64,000 nt of DNA from Aristaeella lactis. Lineage in GTDB: Bacteria; Bacillota; Clostridia; Christensenellales; Aristaeellaceae. The notes under the pieces are model-generated. The model saw only the letters and a list, made by a program, of their open reading frames with translations. It made no database searches and had not been told where the DNA came from. This document shows positions 49,786 through 58,247 of this stretch, in pieces. The stretch covers positions 1,426,001 to 1,490,000 of the forward strand of contig NZ_CP069421.1 in assembly GCF_018118585.1 (NCBI RefSeq). Reading direction: 5' to 3'. The position numbers and the translations under genes were made by a program. Position 1 is the first letter of the stretch. Each line of letters begins with the position of its first letter.

Positions 49786-51405
49786 TTACTTTTCAACAAT
49801 CATGTAGCATCCTTCCGCGCCAAGTCCGTTTTCCGGCGGGGTCAGCAGGCCTTTTTCGATCAGGCACTCCACCACGGCGTCAAGTACCGGCATGCTGGCA
49901 AGATAATTGGCATAGGTCCATTCACCCATCAGGTAGTCGGGAATCGCTTTCCTGTAAAGCGCCGCCAGTTCATCCGCTGTGCTTTCCGCCGCGCTCTTCA
50001 GGCTGCTGCTGTCAAGGCGGTAACTGAGATCAAACAGATGGCTGTCCTTTTGTTCACTGACCAGGATCTTCGTATACAGCATATCACCGTCACGGTACAG
50101 ATACCCGCTCTCGATAGCTTTGGCCGCGTGCTCCTTATCCTTTTCAGAAATCGCTGCCACATTCAGTCCTTTGATCGCGCGGATAGCCAGCTGAATCTGC
50201 GGATCTTTGGAGATATCAGCTTCAGCACAGAAGTGTTTCCGGATGCGTGTGATATAGATATTCTCCATGTAAATCCGGGAATATCCGCAAAGGTTGTCAG
50301 CGTCGGTTCCGTCACAGCCCCCGCCGAAATACTTCCCGATATCCACATATCCGTATACCGTAAAGGGCCTGTTTGTTTTTTGGATATCCTTTAGGTACTT
50401 CTGCTCCAGGATCGAAGCAACGGCACCGGGATATACAGATGCCAGATGCTTTATCTGCTGCCAGAGGATCAGGTTCAGATCCACCTTTTTGTTCAGGTAC
50501 GGAAAAGCGAGATACTCTTCCTTATGCTTTTCAATATGCTCTGTGATAATGTCGCAGATTTGGGGCACCCGGGCTGTATACAGCTCCATTGCTTTTTCAA
50601 TCACATCTTTATCAAGGAGAATAAAGTTGATCGCGTATCTGCCGTTGTCCAGGCGGCGCAGCAGGCCGTACTCACCATTCATGCCTTTTGTCAGGATTTC
50701 CAGTTCCTCTTCCACATACACCGTCGGCACATTGAGTTCTTCAGCGATCTCCGACGCGCTTCTCGGTTTCTGATGGCAAAGCCATACGATATGCCTGGAA
50801 AACTGCCGCGTGCATACCTGCCGCGGATCTCCCCAGGAAGGCCGTCCGGTTCCCCATATCACAAAATCAATATTCTCCAGCGCCACAGGTCTGTGATCCA
50901 TCTCTTTCATTTCTTCCATCTCACCTCTGATCTTCTGCCTTGCCGAAAACAAACGCTGCCGGACAGTGCCTTCCCCGACATCCAGTTTTTTCGCGATCTC
51001 TGCTGTGGATAGTCCGTCCAGGTAAAAGGCGATCATGACTTCGCGGTATGCCTTTGTCAGGAAAGCAATACGTCGGCAGATCAGGATCAGTGCGTCCGAA
51101 GCATCGTCTTCTTCCGCTGCTTCAGTGTCCTGCATTGCCTTTTCCGGATCTCCCTCATAGAACACAGCCGAATGTTTGCTGCGTTTTTGGGAATAATCGG
51201 CATAAACATTTCGCGCCACTTTCCATATGAACGGATAAACGTTCCCGATCTCTCCGTCAGTATCCGCCGCCTTCAGGAGGGCATAAACGATATCTGAGCA
51301 AAGCTCCTCCGCTTCATAGCTGTCATTCGTTCGGGCATAGCAAAATCCGTACAGCTTATCAAGCAGTCCGTCATCGATTGTTTTCAGCAAATCTCTTTTA
51401 ACCAT
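49786..51405 (-). CDS. ECF sigma factor with long C-terminal extension
   Basis: 539 residues, three times the usual ECF length. Residues 1-165 are a normal factor: region 2 near NDSYEAEELCSDIVYALLKA and region 4 HTH in GLSTAEIAKKLDVGEGTVRQRL. A winged-helix-like segment (SEIAEELNVPTVYVEEELEIL) follows near residues 215-245, then about 290 residues that look alpha/beta. Long C-terminal extensions replace anti-sigma factors in some ECF groups. The GGAG site and the palindrome at 51416-51439 sit in its leader. It is 33 bases from the S41 peptidase gene. Confidence 0.88.
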   Translation of the reverse strand: MVKRDLLKTIDDGLLDKLYGFCYARTNDSYEAEELCSDIVYALLKAADTDGEIGNVYPFIWKVARNVYADYSQKRSKHSAVFYEGDPEKAMQDTEAAEEDDASDALILICRRIAFLTKAYREVMIAFYLDGLSTAEIAKKLDVGEGTVRQRLFSARQKIRGEMEEMKEMDHRPVALENIDFVIWGTGRPSWGDPRQVCTRQFSRHIVWLCHQKPRSASEIAEELNVPTVYVEEELEILTKGMNGEYGLLRRLDNGRYAINFILLDKDVIEKAMELYTARVPQICDIITEHIEKHKEEYLAFPYLNKKVDLNLILWQQIKHLASVYPGAVASILEQKYLKDIQKTNRPFTVYGYVDIGKYFGGGCDGTDADNLCGYSRIYMENIYITRIRKHFCAEADISKDPQIQLAIRAIKGLNVAAISEKDKEHAAKAIESGYLYRDGDMLYTKILVSEQKDSHLFDLSYRLDSSSLKSAAESTADELAALYRKAIPDYLMGEWTYANYLASMPVLDAVVECLIEKGLLTPPENGLGAEGCYMIVEK

Positions 51406-51415
51406 TCATATCTCC

Positions 51416-51439
51416 GTGAGTGTTGATCAACGCTCTCAC
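51416..51439 (-). promoter_or_regulatory. palindrome in the sigma-factor leader
   Basis: GTTGATCAAC is a perfect 10-base centre, flanked by GTGAG and CTCAC with one unmatched base on each side. It ends 11 bases before the start codon, so it may be an operator or block ribosomes. Confidence 0.55.
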
Positions 51440-51509
51440 TTATATAGTCTGTCCTTTTTCGTAAATGTTAGGTCATACCGAATAATACATTTTTCTTTCC
51501 CTGTTGGTT

Positions 51510-52523
51510 TCAGAGGAAGTACTCAAATTTGGTTTCGTCTTTATGGAACGGATATTCATCCCCGTTGCAGCCCTGAAGGATGATTTCATCATCGCTGTAA
51601 CGTTTAACGATCCACTGCATCATTCCGCAGGCATCCGGCTGATCCTGGCCGTAGCTGATCGTAACAGTGCCGTCCTTATCTTCCTGGAGCTGGCGGCCGA
51701 AGTCGAAGAAAAAACCGCAGAAAAAGTCGGAATTATCCTTATAGTTCCGCATCCGGAAATACTGCCCGGAGGATTTCAGGCCCAGTTCAAACGGCGCATT
51801 GTAGCTACAGCCGCAATAGATGTTGGTATCCTGCGGATAAATGCTGAAAATATACTCAACGTTTCCGGTACACAAACTGATTCTGAAGGAATCATCCGAA
51901 ACAGACATAACAACACCCTTCCGCCACTCTTCCAGTGCCCGGCGGATACCGACCTCCGAAACCGTATGAAGCGGCTTGTCGCCGTGATTGATCAGGAAGC
52001 TGTCCAGCCGGTCCATCTGATCCAGCCGTTCCCGCCGGAATTCTTCGCCCATGAGGGCTTCAAATTCCGGGTGATTGGTATAAACTGTGTCATTATACTG
52101 ATAGGCATAGAACGTGGGCTCTTCGCGGCTTATCCTGCAGTCCCGCTCACAGATGGCGGTCAGTTTCTTCACAGAACCGTTTCCCTTGTATACCCTGGCG
52201 CCGATCGTATGCTTGTCCCGGCCGTAATACTCCAGGAGCAGCTTTTCCGTCTCAACGATCTCGCAGCAGCCTTTGCGGTAGATGCCACAGACAAAGCGGA
52301 CACCTTCCTTTTCGAAGTTGGTAACATTGACAAGCAAATCGTCGGTTGACACGCAAAACAGTCGGCTGATAGCGACGATCTTCCGGATATCCGGTACAGC
52401 CTGGTCCAGTTCCCACTTGGAAACAGTCTGCCTTGTCGCACCGAGCATCTCTCCGAATTCTTCCTGGGACATGCCGCGGGATACGCGGATCTCCTGGATC
52501 TTACGGCCAAGCGTCATATTCAT
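51510..52523 (-). CDS. XRE-family regulator with large C-terminal domain
   Basis: 337 residues from ATG 52523 (site AAAGGGCGG; ATG 52517 is possible). Residues 1-60 are the helix-turn-helix (RGMSQEEFGEMLGATRQTVSKWE). The following 270 residues form a mixed domain with many aromatic and Cys residues (FVCGIYRKGCCE, RVYKGNGSVKKL), which could sense a ligand. It is divergent from the LUD/MFS genes at 52784; shared regulation is possible. Confidence 0.85.
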   Translation of the reverse strand: MNMTLGRKIQEIRVSRGMSQEEFGEMLGATRQTVSKWELDQAVPDIRKIVAISRLFCVSTDDLLVNVTNFEKEGVRFVCGIYRKGCCEIVETEKLLLEYYGRDKHTIGARVYKGNGSVKKLTAICERDCRISREEPTFYAYQYNDTVYTNHPEFEALMGEEFRRERLDQMDRLDSFLINHGDKPLHTVSEVGIRRALEEWRKGVVMSVSDDSFRISLCTGNVEYIFSIYPQDTNIYCGCSYNAPFELGLKSSGQYFRMRNYKDNSDFFCGFFFDFGRQLQEDKDGTVTISYGQDQPDACGMMQWIVKRYSDDEIILQGCNGDEYPFHKDETKFEYFL

Positions 52524-52710
52524 TCCGCCCTTTCTGACAGGACCGCGGCGCGTTTGCTCCGGCAGTCCGTTTGTTTCATCTTCCGAAAACATATTATCTG
52601 ATATCCGGAGAGAAAACAACCAAGTCTGCGTGGAAATTTGTCGCTTCACAGTTGACAAACTGATTCATACGGATCCGTCTGTCGTTTTTCTGCTTTCCTG
52701 CCCGGCAGGC

Positions 52711-52739
52711 TTGAAGGTCCTTTCCTTTTTTGTTATTAT
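52711..52739 (+). promoter_or_regulatory. putative promoter of LUD-domain gene
   Basis: TTGAAG (52711-52716), 17 bases, TATTAT (52734-52739), then AGGAGG before ATG 52784. Confidence 0.55.
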
Positions 52740-52783
52740 CGCAATAAAGAGTGATTTGCAGACACGATAACAGGAGGATGGAA

Positions 52784-53413
52784 ATGAATCCGAACATCAC
52801 CAAACGGAATGAACTCCTCGCGCAAAAGGTCATCAAGGGACTGGAATCCCGCAATATGACCGGTTATTACGCCGCCTCAAAGGAAGAAGCACTGAAGCTC
52901 GCCCTCAGCCTGATTCCGGAATACAGCACCGTTACCATGGGCGGCGCCATGAGCGCTCATGAGATCGGCCTGGTCAATGCCGTAAAGTCCGGCAATTATC
53001 ATTTCATCGACCGGGATACCGCGGAAGACAAGCGTGCCGCCATGCTCGCCGCCTATGACGCGGATGTGTTCCTGTCCAGCGTAAACGCCATGACGGATGA
53101 CGGGATCCTCGTCAACATCGACGGGAACTCCAACCGTGTTTCCGCCATCTGCCAGGGACCGAAGCAGGTCCTCTTCATCGTGGGAATGAACAAGATCTGC
53201 GGTGACCTGGACAGCGCCATGAAACGGGCCCGCAACGTGGCCGCGCCGACCAACGCCCAGCGTTTCGGCCTGTCCACGCCCTGTGCGAAGACCGGTAAGT
53301 GCATGGACTGCAAGAGCCCTGATACCATCTGCTGCCAGTTCCTGATCACCCGGTTCAGCCGCCACACCGGCCGAATCCACGTGATCCTTGTCAACGACAC
53401 CCTCGGCTTCTGA
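52784..53413 (+). CDS. LUD-domain (LutC-like) protein
   Basis: A 209-residue member of the LUD family, whose lactate-utilisation relatives include LutC. GYYAASKEEALKLALSLI and VTMGGAMSAHEIGL give the phosphate-binding region, NRVSAICQGPKQVLFIVG the next strand, and the tail CAKTGKCMDCKSPDTICC holds a Cys cluster that could bind a metal. The family is usual in anaerobes, though its substrate is not certain. The ATG at 52784 follows CAGGAGG. Confidence 0.88.
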   Translation: MNPNITKRNELLAQKVIKGLESRNMTGYYAASKEEALKLALSLIPEYSTVTMGGAMSAHEIGLVNAVKSGNYHFIDRDTAEDKRAAMLAAYDADVFLSSVNAMTDDGILVNIDGNSNRVSAICQGPKQVLFIVGMNKICGDLDSAMKRARNVAAPTNAQRFGLSTPCAKTGKCMDCKSPDTICCQFLITRFSRHTGRIHVILVNDTLGF

Positions 53414-53426
53414 TGGTTGTATTATG

Positions 53427-53526
53427 AATTGTTGAGCCGTTGTCCAAATCTTTGATTTGGGTAACAACTGCCATGCTACAGCCGTCAAAGTGCCAAAGGC
53501 ACTTTGGTAACGGCGATCGCAGAATT
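53427..53526 (+). repeat. GTA-bulge element, two-hairpin copy
   Basis: Hairpin 1 (53439-53468): GTTGT/ACAAC with CCAAATC/GATTTGG, loop TTT. Linker TGCCATGCTACAG. Hairpin 2 (53481-53513): GCCGT/ACGGC with CAAAGTGCC/GGCACTTTG, loop AAA. Both have the GTA bulge and the element ends CGATCGCAG. Near-identical to 31376-31482 with compensated stem changes. Confidence 0.85.
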
Positions 53527-53533
53527 GTGAATT

Positions 53534-54733
53534 ATGAATTATAAGAAATCTCTTTCTCCCGTCACCTTTCATTACATGATCATCACCGGCGGGTTCTGGA
53601 TGGCCTTCTGTGTGGTCACTGCCTATGCCGCCGTCTATCTGCAGGGTGTCGGGTGTTCCAATGCGGAACTGGGCCTTATCCTGGCCCTGGGCAACGTGGG
53701 CGGAGCCCTGCTCAGCCCTGTGCTTGGCGCGCGGATCGACCGGAACCGGAACCTCCGTCATGCCACGGTTGTCAATGTGCTTCTGGCCATCCAGGTGGTC
53801 CTGCTCGTTCTCCTGCGGATTCATCCCCGCCATGACCTGCTGAACGCCGCCTGCTATGTGCTCTATATGACCGCCATGATGCCGGTCAACGCCGTCAACC
53901 TGGACCTCTGCGTCCGGCTGGAGCGGGCGAAAGCACCGCTGAACTTCGGCCTTGCCCGTTCCATGGGCAGTTTCTCCTTCGTGATCCTGAGCACCCTTCT
54001 GGGCGTCATTACAGCCCAATGGGGGCATCTGTCCCTGCCCTTTGCCGGGCTGGCAGTGGTGCTTTTGCAGTTCATCGGCAACCGGATCATCGACCGGGAT
54101 CTGCGTCAGTTCGAAGCGGTCCTGCCGCCCTCTGAAAACGAGGTGCGGGAACAGTCCTCCTCCCTCCCCGTCTTTATCCGGGAAAACAGGATGTTCTGCC
54201 TCATGCTCTTCGGTACCATCATCATTTTCATCGCCCATAACATGGACGGCAACTTCCTGATCAATGAGATCCGCGCCCTGGGCGGCGATACCGCCATCAT
54301 GGGTTATGTGGCGGCCTTCACAGCCATCACGGAAGTGCCGATCATGATGTTTGCCTCCAGGCTTCCGAAGCGCTGGTCCACGGTGCAGTATATCCGCCTG
54401 GCTCTTGTCCTCTTTGTCTTCAAAGCCCTGGCTTACGCCCTGGCGCCGAACATTCCCCTGTTCTTCGCCTCCCGCGTCTTCCAGGCTCCCAGCTACGCGC
54501 TCTATACCGTCCTCATTGTCGGCTACGCGGACAGCCAGGTCGCCCGCAAGGATTCGGCCAAAGCCCAGAGCCTTGCCTTCAGCATGACCACCATCGGTTC
54601 AGTGCTGGCCAGCCTTATCGGCGGCCAGATGTTTGACTCCGTGGGCGTAAAGCCCACCATGCTCACCGCCGTCGCCATCTGCGCTGTCGGCACTGTTATA
54701 GCTTTGTTTGGAACCCGCCAGCGCCAAAGTTGA
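53534..54733 (+). CDS. MFS transporter (LacY/NHS-like)
   Basis: 399 residues with 12 hydrophobic helices. GFWMAFCVVTAYAAVYLQGV opens the first, and GARIDRNRNLRHA is the loop 2-3 signature. It resembles sugar or nucleoside symporters of the MFS_1-like group. The start codon lies in the TGAATT array behind the hairpin element, and no ribosome site is visible, so translation may depend on coupling or an internal start (ATG 53576 also lacks one). Its TGA is within a GTTGACA/TGTCAAC inverted repeat. Confidence 0.88.
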   Translation: MNYKKSLSPVTFHYMIITGGFWMAFCVVTAYAAVYLQGVGCSNAELGLILALGNVGGALLSPVLGARIDRNRNLRHATVVNVLLAIQVVLLVLLRIHPRHDLLNAACYVLYMTAMMPVNAVNLDLCVRLERAKAPLNFGLARSMGSFSFVILSTLLGVITAQWGHLSLPFAGLAVVLLQFIGNRIIDRDLRQFEAVLPPSENEVREQSSSLPVFIRENRMFCLMLFGTIIIFIAHNMDGNFLINEIRALGGDTAIMGYVAAFTAITEVPIMMFASRLPKRWSTVQYIRLALVLFVFKALAYALAPNIPLFFASRVFQAPSYALYTVLIVGYADSQVARKDSAKAQSLAFSMTTIGSVLASLIGGQMFDSVGVKPTMLTAVAICAVGTVIALFGTRQRQS

Positions 54734-54824
54734 CAGAGGGACGGGGTTTTTGTCAACTCCAATAGTGAAAACTTCTCACTCTTCACTCTGCACTTTTCAC
54801 TCAATCACTTATAAACCAAAGCAC

Positions 54825-54917
54825 CCGACACGCAAAGCGGGAATGTGACTGCGGGACAGATCAAGTGTCATAGCCATTACGCTGTGACACTTGGTCTGTC
54901 CCCTCTGTCATATTCAC
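54825..54917. repeat. GGGACAGA/TCTGTCCC hairpin element, copy 1
   Basis: GAATGTGAC (54841) pairs with GTCATATTC (54907-54915); inside, GGGACAGA pairs with TCTGTCCC; the core AAGTGTCA pairs with TGACACTT. Copy 2 at 58085 has a different core that also pairs. Confidence 0.75.
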
Positions 54918-54957
54918 GCTCTCCACTGCCCGCATAAATGCTGTCATTCCAAAAAAA

Positions 54958-54992
54958 GTGAAAACTCCTGCGATTTTCGCAGGAGTTTTTTC
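54958..54992. terminator. bidirectional terminator
   Basis: AAAACTCCTGCGA and TCGCAGGAGTTTT pair around TTT. It is followed by CCGCCATT and a TTAATTG array (54997-55031). Confidence 0.85.
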
Positions 54993-54996
54993 CGCC

Positions 54997-55031
54997 ATTG
55001 TTAATTGTTAATTATTTATTGTTAATTGTTC
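54997..55031. repeat. TTAATTG tandem array
   Basis: ATTGTTA units repeat after the terminator, ahead of the glycosyltransferase stop. Confidence 0.6.
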
Positions 55032-55055
55032 AGGGTTGGACCTGGTCTGACCCCG

Positions 55056-55892
55056 TCAGCCCAATCCGACTCTGAACAAATACATCCACAGCCTGTTCTT
55101 ATACTTCTCATACAGTCCGCGTTTGCGGTACATATCCTTTAGGTGCCGGTACAGTTCTCCTTTGATCCGGGTGTTCTCCGCCGGATGTTTCACGCAGTCG
55201 ATCACCTGCTGGATTGAGGTACTGCCCGCCGTGCGGCGGTAGTCATACAGGGAATCTTTCATAAAGGACACCTGCTTCACGCCAGCGAGATAGTCCATCA
55301 CAAAGGCGAAGTCCTCGCCCCAGGTCAGGTCTTCCTGGAACCGGCAGCCGTTCTCCTCAATGATCTCCCGCAGGAACAGCTTGTTCCACAGCACGCCGTA
55401 GAAGTAGGAGTTGGCGTGATCGCACAGGTGGCGCATCATGTCATCGCAGGGAACCGTATCGTCCCGTCCCGCCAGGTTGTGAAAGCTCTTCCGTTCCCCA
55501 AAATACTGGTCATATCCGCCGATCACCAGCTCGGAACCGTCCTTTTCAGCCCGGCGGACCATCCGCTCAATGGAATCAAGCGGAAGCGTATCATCCGCGT
55601 CGATAAAGCGGATGTATTTCCCCTTGCACAGGGCTACGCCCGCGTTCCGGGCATAGGATATGCCCAGGTTACCCTGGGATACCACCGTCAGCCGGGAATC
55701 TTCCTCCGCGATCTTCCTGGCCATCTCTTCGGTCCCGTCTTTGCTACCGTCATTCACCAGGATGATCTGCAGGTTCTGCCACGTCTGGTTCAGCAGGCAG
55801 GCAAACAGCCTTTCCAGGGTTCCTGTCGCGTTGTAGGCCGGAATGACCACACTGACCATGGCCTCGTCCTGTTCAGGGATCAAGGGCTTCAT
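55056..55892 (-). CDS. family 2 glycosyltransferase
   Basis: A 278-residue GT-A enzyme. VSVVIPAYNATGTLERLFAC near residue 13 binds the nucleotide sugar, VNDGSKDGTEEMA and FIDADDTL (the DxD metal site near residue 97) follow, and WGEDFAFVMDYLAG has the catalytic acidic residue. No membrane helix. It is likely to add a sugar to cell-surface polymer. AGGAG directly abuts the ATG, so ATG at residue 12 may be used instead. Confidence 0.9.
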   Translation of the reverse strand: MKPLIPEQDEAMVSVVIPAYNATGTLERLFACLLNQTWQNLQIILVNDGSKDGTEEMARKIAEEDSRLTVVSQGNLGISYARNAGVALCKGKYIRFIDADDTLPLDSIERMVRRAEKDGSELVIGGYDQYFGERKSFHNLAGRDDTVPCDDMMRHLCDHANSYFYGVLWNKLFLREIIEENGCRFQEDLTWGEDFAFVMDYLAGVKQVSFMKDSLYDYRRTAGSTSIQQVIDCVKHPAENTRIKGELYRHLKDMYRKRGLYEKYKNRLWMYLFRVGLG

Positions 55893-56037
55893 CTCCTGTC
55901 ATTGTCCTTCTGGTTTTATGGTATTTTACCATGCTTCCCCTTGTTTGAAAAGCATTCTTCCTCCCCTTTGGCTGGACAGAAAGATCAAAAGCGGATAAAA
56001 TAAGTTGTTGTATTTCAACGGGAAAGGAGGCGCCGGC

Positions 56038-57105
56038 ATGAACCCGAAACTGAAAAAAATACTCAGCGCGCTGTTCATCCTCGTAACCTTTGCCGCCGTC
56101 TTCTGTATCGCCTTCGGCAACCCGGAGCTGAGTAACGCCTGGGACGCGCTCTTCAGCCTGGATGCCAGGTGGATCGCCGTTGTTTTCCTCTGCTGGGCCG
56201 GATACGCTTTCTTTGACGCCCTTGGAACATGGTTTTGCCTGCGAAAGCAGGGGTTCCGGCTCGGCCTCTGGACCGTGATCAGCGTAACGCTGACCGGGTT
56301 TTATTACAGCAATATCACGCCCGGTGCCAGCGGTGGCCAGCCCATGCAGGTTAATTCCCTGCGCAAGGCCGGTGTCCCGGTTGGCAACGGCACCACGGCG
56401 GTCACCATCCGCCTCATCGCCAATCAGTTTATGGTGTCCCTGCTCAGCCTGCTGTTCCTGCTGTTCAACCGCGCTTTTGTGTATCAGCAGCTGAGTGATG
56501 CCATGTGGTTCGTCCGCATCGGCTGGATCATCAATTTCAGCGTGGTTCCCCTGGTGCTCCTGGCCGCCTTCAGGCGCAGCCTGGTGCGCCGTCTTGCCTC
56601 CGGCCTGATCGGCCTGGCCGCCCGGATCCGCCTGGTCAAAGACCGGGAAGCTGCGCTGGAAAAAACTTATGAAGTGCTGGATACCTATCATACGGCCATT
56701 TATGATCTGTTCCGCTCCCCTGCGCAGCTGCTCCTGCAGTGCCTGTGCAGCGCCTTGAGCATGCTGGCTCTGACCGGTTCCATCGTCTTCGTCTATTATG
56801 CTTTCGGGCTTTCCGGAACCCCCTGGTATCACCTGCTGACCCTGGGACTGCTGCTCTTCGTCAGTGCGAGCTATACGCCTCTCCCCGGTGCCAGCGGCGC
56901 TCAGGAAGGCGGTTTCATGCGTTATTTCGACGGCATCTTTCCCGGCGGAACCAAGGGCCTTGCCCTGCTGATCTGGCGTTTCTTTACCTATTACCTGTTC
57001 CTGTTTGTGGGCGTCATTACCGTTCTGCTTGAAAAGGCGGGCCTCTACGGCCATGCCCGCAGGCAGGACACTGAACCGGACCAAACGGAGGATACAGTAT
57101 GTTAA
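56038..57105 (+). CDS. lysylphosphatidylglycerol synthase-type membrane protein
   Basis: 355 residues with about eight transmembrane helices in the LPG_synthase_TM/UPF0104 fold, without the synthetase domain that MprF proteins have. GASGGQPMQV and PLPGASGAQEGGFM are the two conserved motifs. Likely to flip or move a lipid. ATG 56038 follows AAAGGAGG. Its stop overlaps the start of mscS-like gene by seven bases. Confidence 0.9.
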   Translation: MNPKLKKILSALFILVTFAAVFCIAFGNPELSNAWDALFSLDARWIAVVFLCWAGYAFFDALGTWFCLRKQGFRLGLWTVISVTLTGFYYSNITPGASGGQPMQVNSLRKAGVPVGNGTTAVTIRLIANQFMVSLLSLLFLLFNRAFVYQQLSDAMWFVRIGWIINFSVVPLVLLAAFRRSLVRRLASGLIGLAARIRLVKDREAALEKTYEVLDTYHTAIYDLFRSPAQLLLQCLCSALSMLALTGSIVFVYYAFGLSGTPWYHLLTLGLLLFVSASYTPLPGASGAQEGGFMRYFDGIFPGGTKGLALLIWRFFTYYLFLFVGVITVLLEKAGLYGHARRQDTEPDQTEDTVC

Positions 57106-58007
57106 GTCCTGCCAGAATGATAGCCGCCAAGGTAACACCTGCCCCTGGCGTGGGTGAGCAGGTTGAAACTGACCTGAAAGCAGCCACTGAGGGTGCCAAA
57201 AGCATCCTGGATAAATTCCCCGAGTTTTTCAGCCATCTGCTGATCTCAGCGATTGTGCTGGTCATCGGCCTGGTGATCATCAAGCTGGGTAAAAAGATCA
57301 TTGCCGGCCTGGCCCGCCGCCGCAGCAAAAACAGCAAGGTCAATTCTCAGCGTTCTGAAACCTTCCGGTCGATCATCACCAGTATTTTCAGCTACATCAT
57401 GTTCTTTATCCTGGTCACGATCATCCTGAACATCTTTGGTGTGGACGTGACCTCTCTGCTGGCCGCTGCCGGGGTTGTTGGTATCGCGCTGGCCTTCGGT
57501 GCCCAGACGCTGGTCAAGGACCTGCTTGCCGGTCTGTTCATCTGGGGTGAAGGCACCATTGCCGTGGGCGACCTGGTGAGCATCAACGATCTTGACGGCA
57601 CCGTGGAGTCCATCACCATCCGCACCACTTCCATCCGGAACTATAATGGGAATATCTACAATATCCCCAACGGCGATATCCGGACCATCACCAACATGAG
57701 CCGCGGTTTCAAGCGGGCCATCGTCAACGTTCCCTGCCCCTATGAGGAAAGTCAGGAGCGCCTGGTCAGCATGGTGAAGGAAGAGATGGAGATCGCCGCG
57801 AAGGAAGTCGAAGGCATAAGGACCGTTCCGGATGTCATGAGCATCGTGGCCTTTGACAAAAACTCCGTCCGGCTTCAGGTGGCGGTGGTCTGTCCCGTGG
57901 GTGAACACTGGCGCATAGAGCGGGAAATCCGCACCCGGATCAAAGCCCGTTTTGACCGGGAAGGCATCATGATGCCGCACTATTCCGTTCCCGAAACAGA
58001 AACCTGA
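57099..58007 (+). CDS. MscS-family mechanosensitive channel
   Basis: 302 residues. Helices near 40-65 and 90-110 precede the pore helix segment (LLAAAGVVGIALAFGAQTLVKDLLAG), the usual glycine/alanine-packed TM3. The beta domain is GTVESITIRTTSIRNYNGN. It releases solutes under hypo-osmotic shock. It overlaps the flippase-like gene and has GGAGG, so both are in one operon. Confidence 0.95.
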   Translation: MLSPARMIAAKVTPAPGVGEQVETDLKAATEGAKSILDKFPEFFSHLLISAIVLVIGLVIIKLGKKIIAGLARRRSKNSKVNSQRSETFRSIITSIFSYIMFFILVTIILNIFGVDVTSLLAAAGVVGIALAFGAQTLVKDLLAGLFIWGEGTIAVGDLVSINDLDGTVESITIRTTSIRNYNGNIYNIPNGDIRTITNMSRGFKRAIVNVPCPYEESQERLVSMVKEEMEIAAKEVEGIRTVPDVMSIVAFDKNSVRLQVAVVCPVGEHWRIEREIRTRIKARFDREGIMMPHYSVPETET

Positions 58008-58084
58008 TTCATGGTGAAAAGTCTCCCTCTGGAAGCTTTTTCATTTGCCTTGCAATTATACAAACATACTTTCAAACAGCCATC

Positions 58085-58166
58085 GCCCCTGGCGGGAATG
58101 TGACTGCGGGACAGATGAAATGTAATGCGAAGCGTGACATTTCGTCTGTCCCCTCTGTCACGTTCC
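58085..58166. repeat. GGGACAGA/TCTGTCCC hairpin element, copy 2
   Basis: GAATGTGAC/GTCACGTTC (one wobble) and GGGACAGA/TCTGTCCC are conserved; the core is GAAATGT with ACATTTC, a base-paired replacement of copy 1's core. Confidence 0.75.
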
Positions 58167-58203
58167 TTTCCATTACCTCCACTACCCAAACCATCCATTC
58201 AAC

Positions 58204-58236
58204 AAAACAGCTTCCGGATTCTCCGGAAGCTGTTTT
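58204..58236. terminator. bidirectional terminator
   Basis: AAAACAGCTTCCGGA and TCCGGAAGCTGTTTT pair around TTC. It serves the MscS gene and the GH36 gene. Confidence 0.88.
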
Positions 58237-58247
58237 TCCACTATTCT

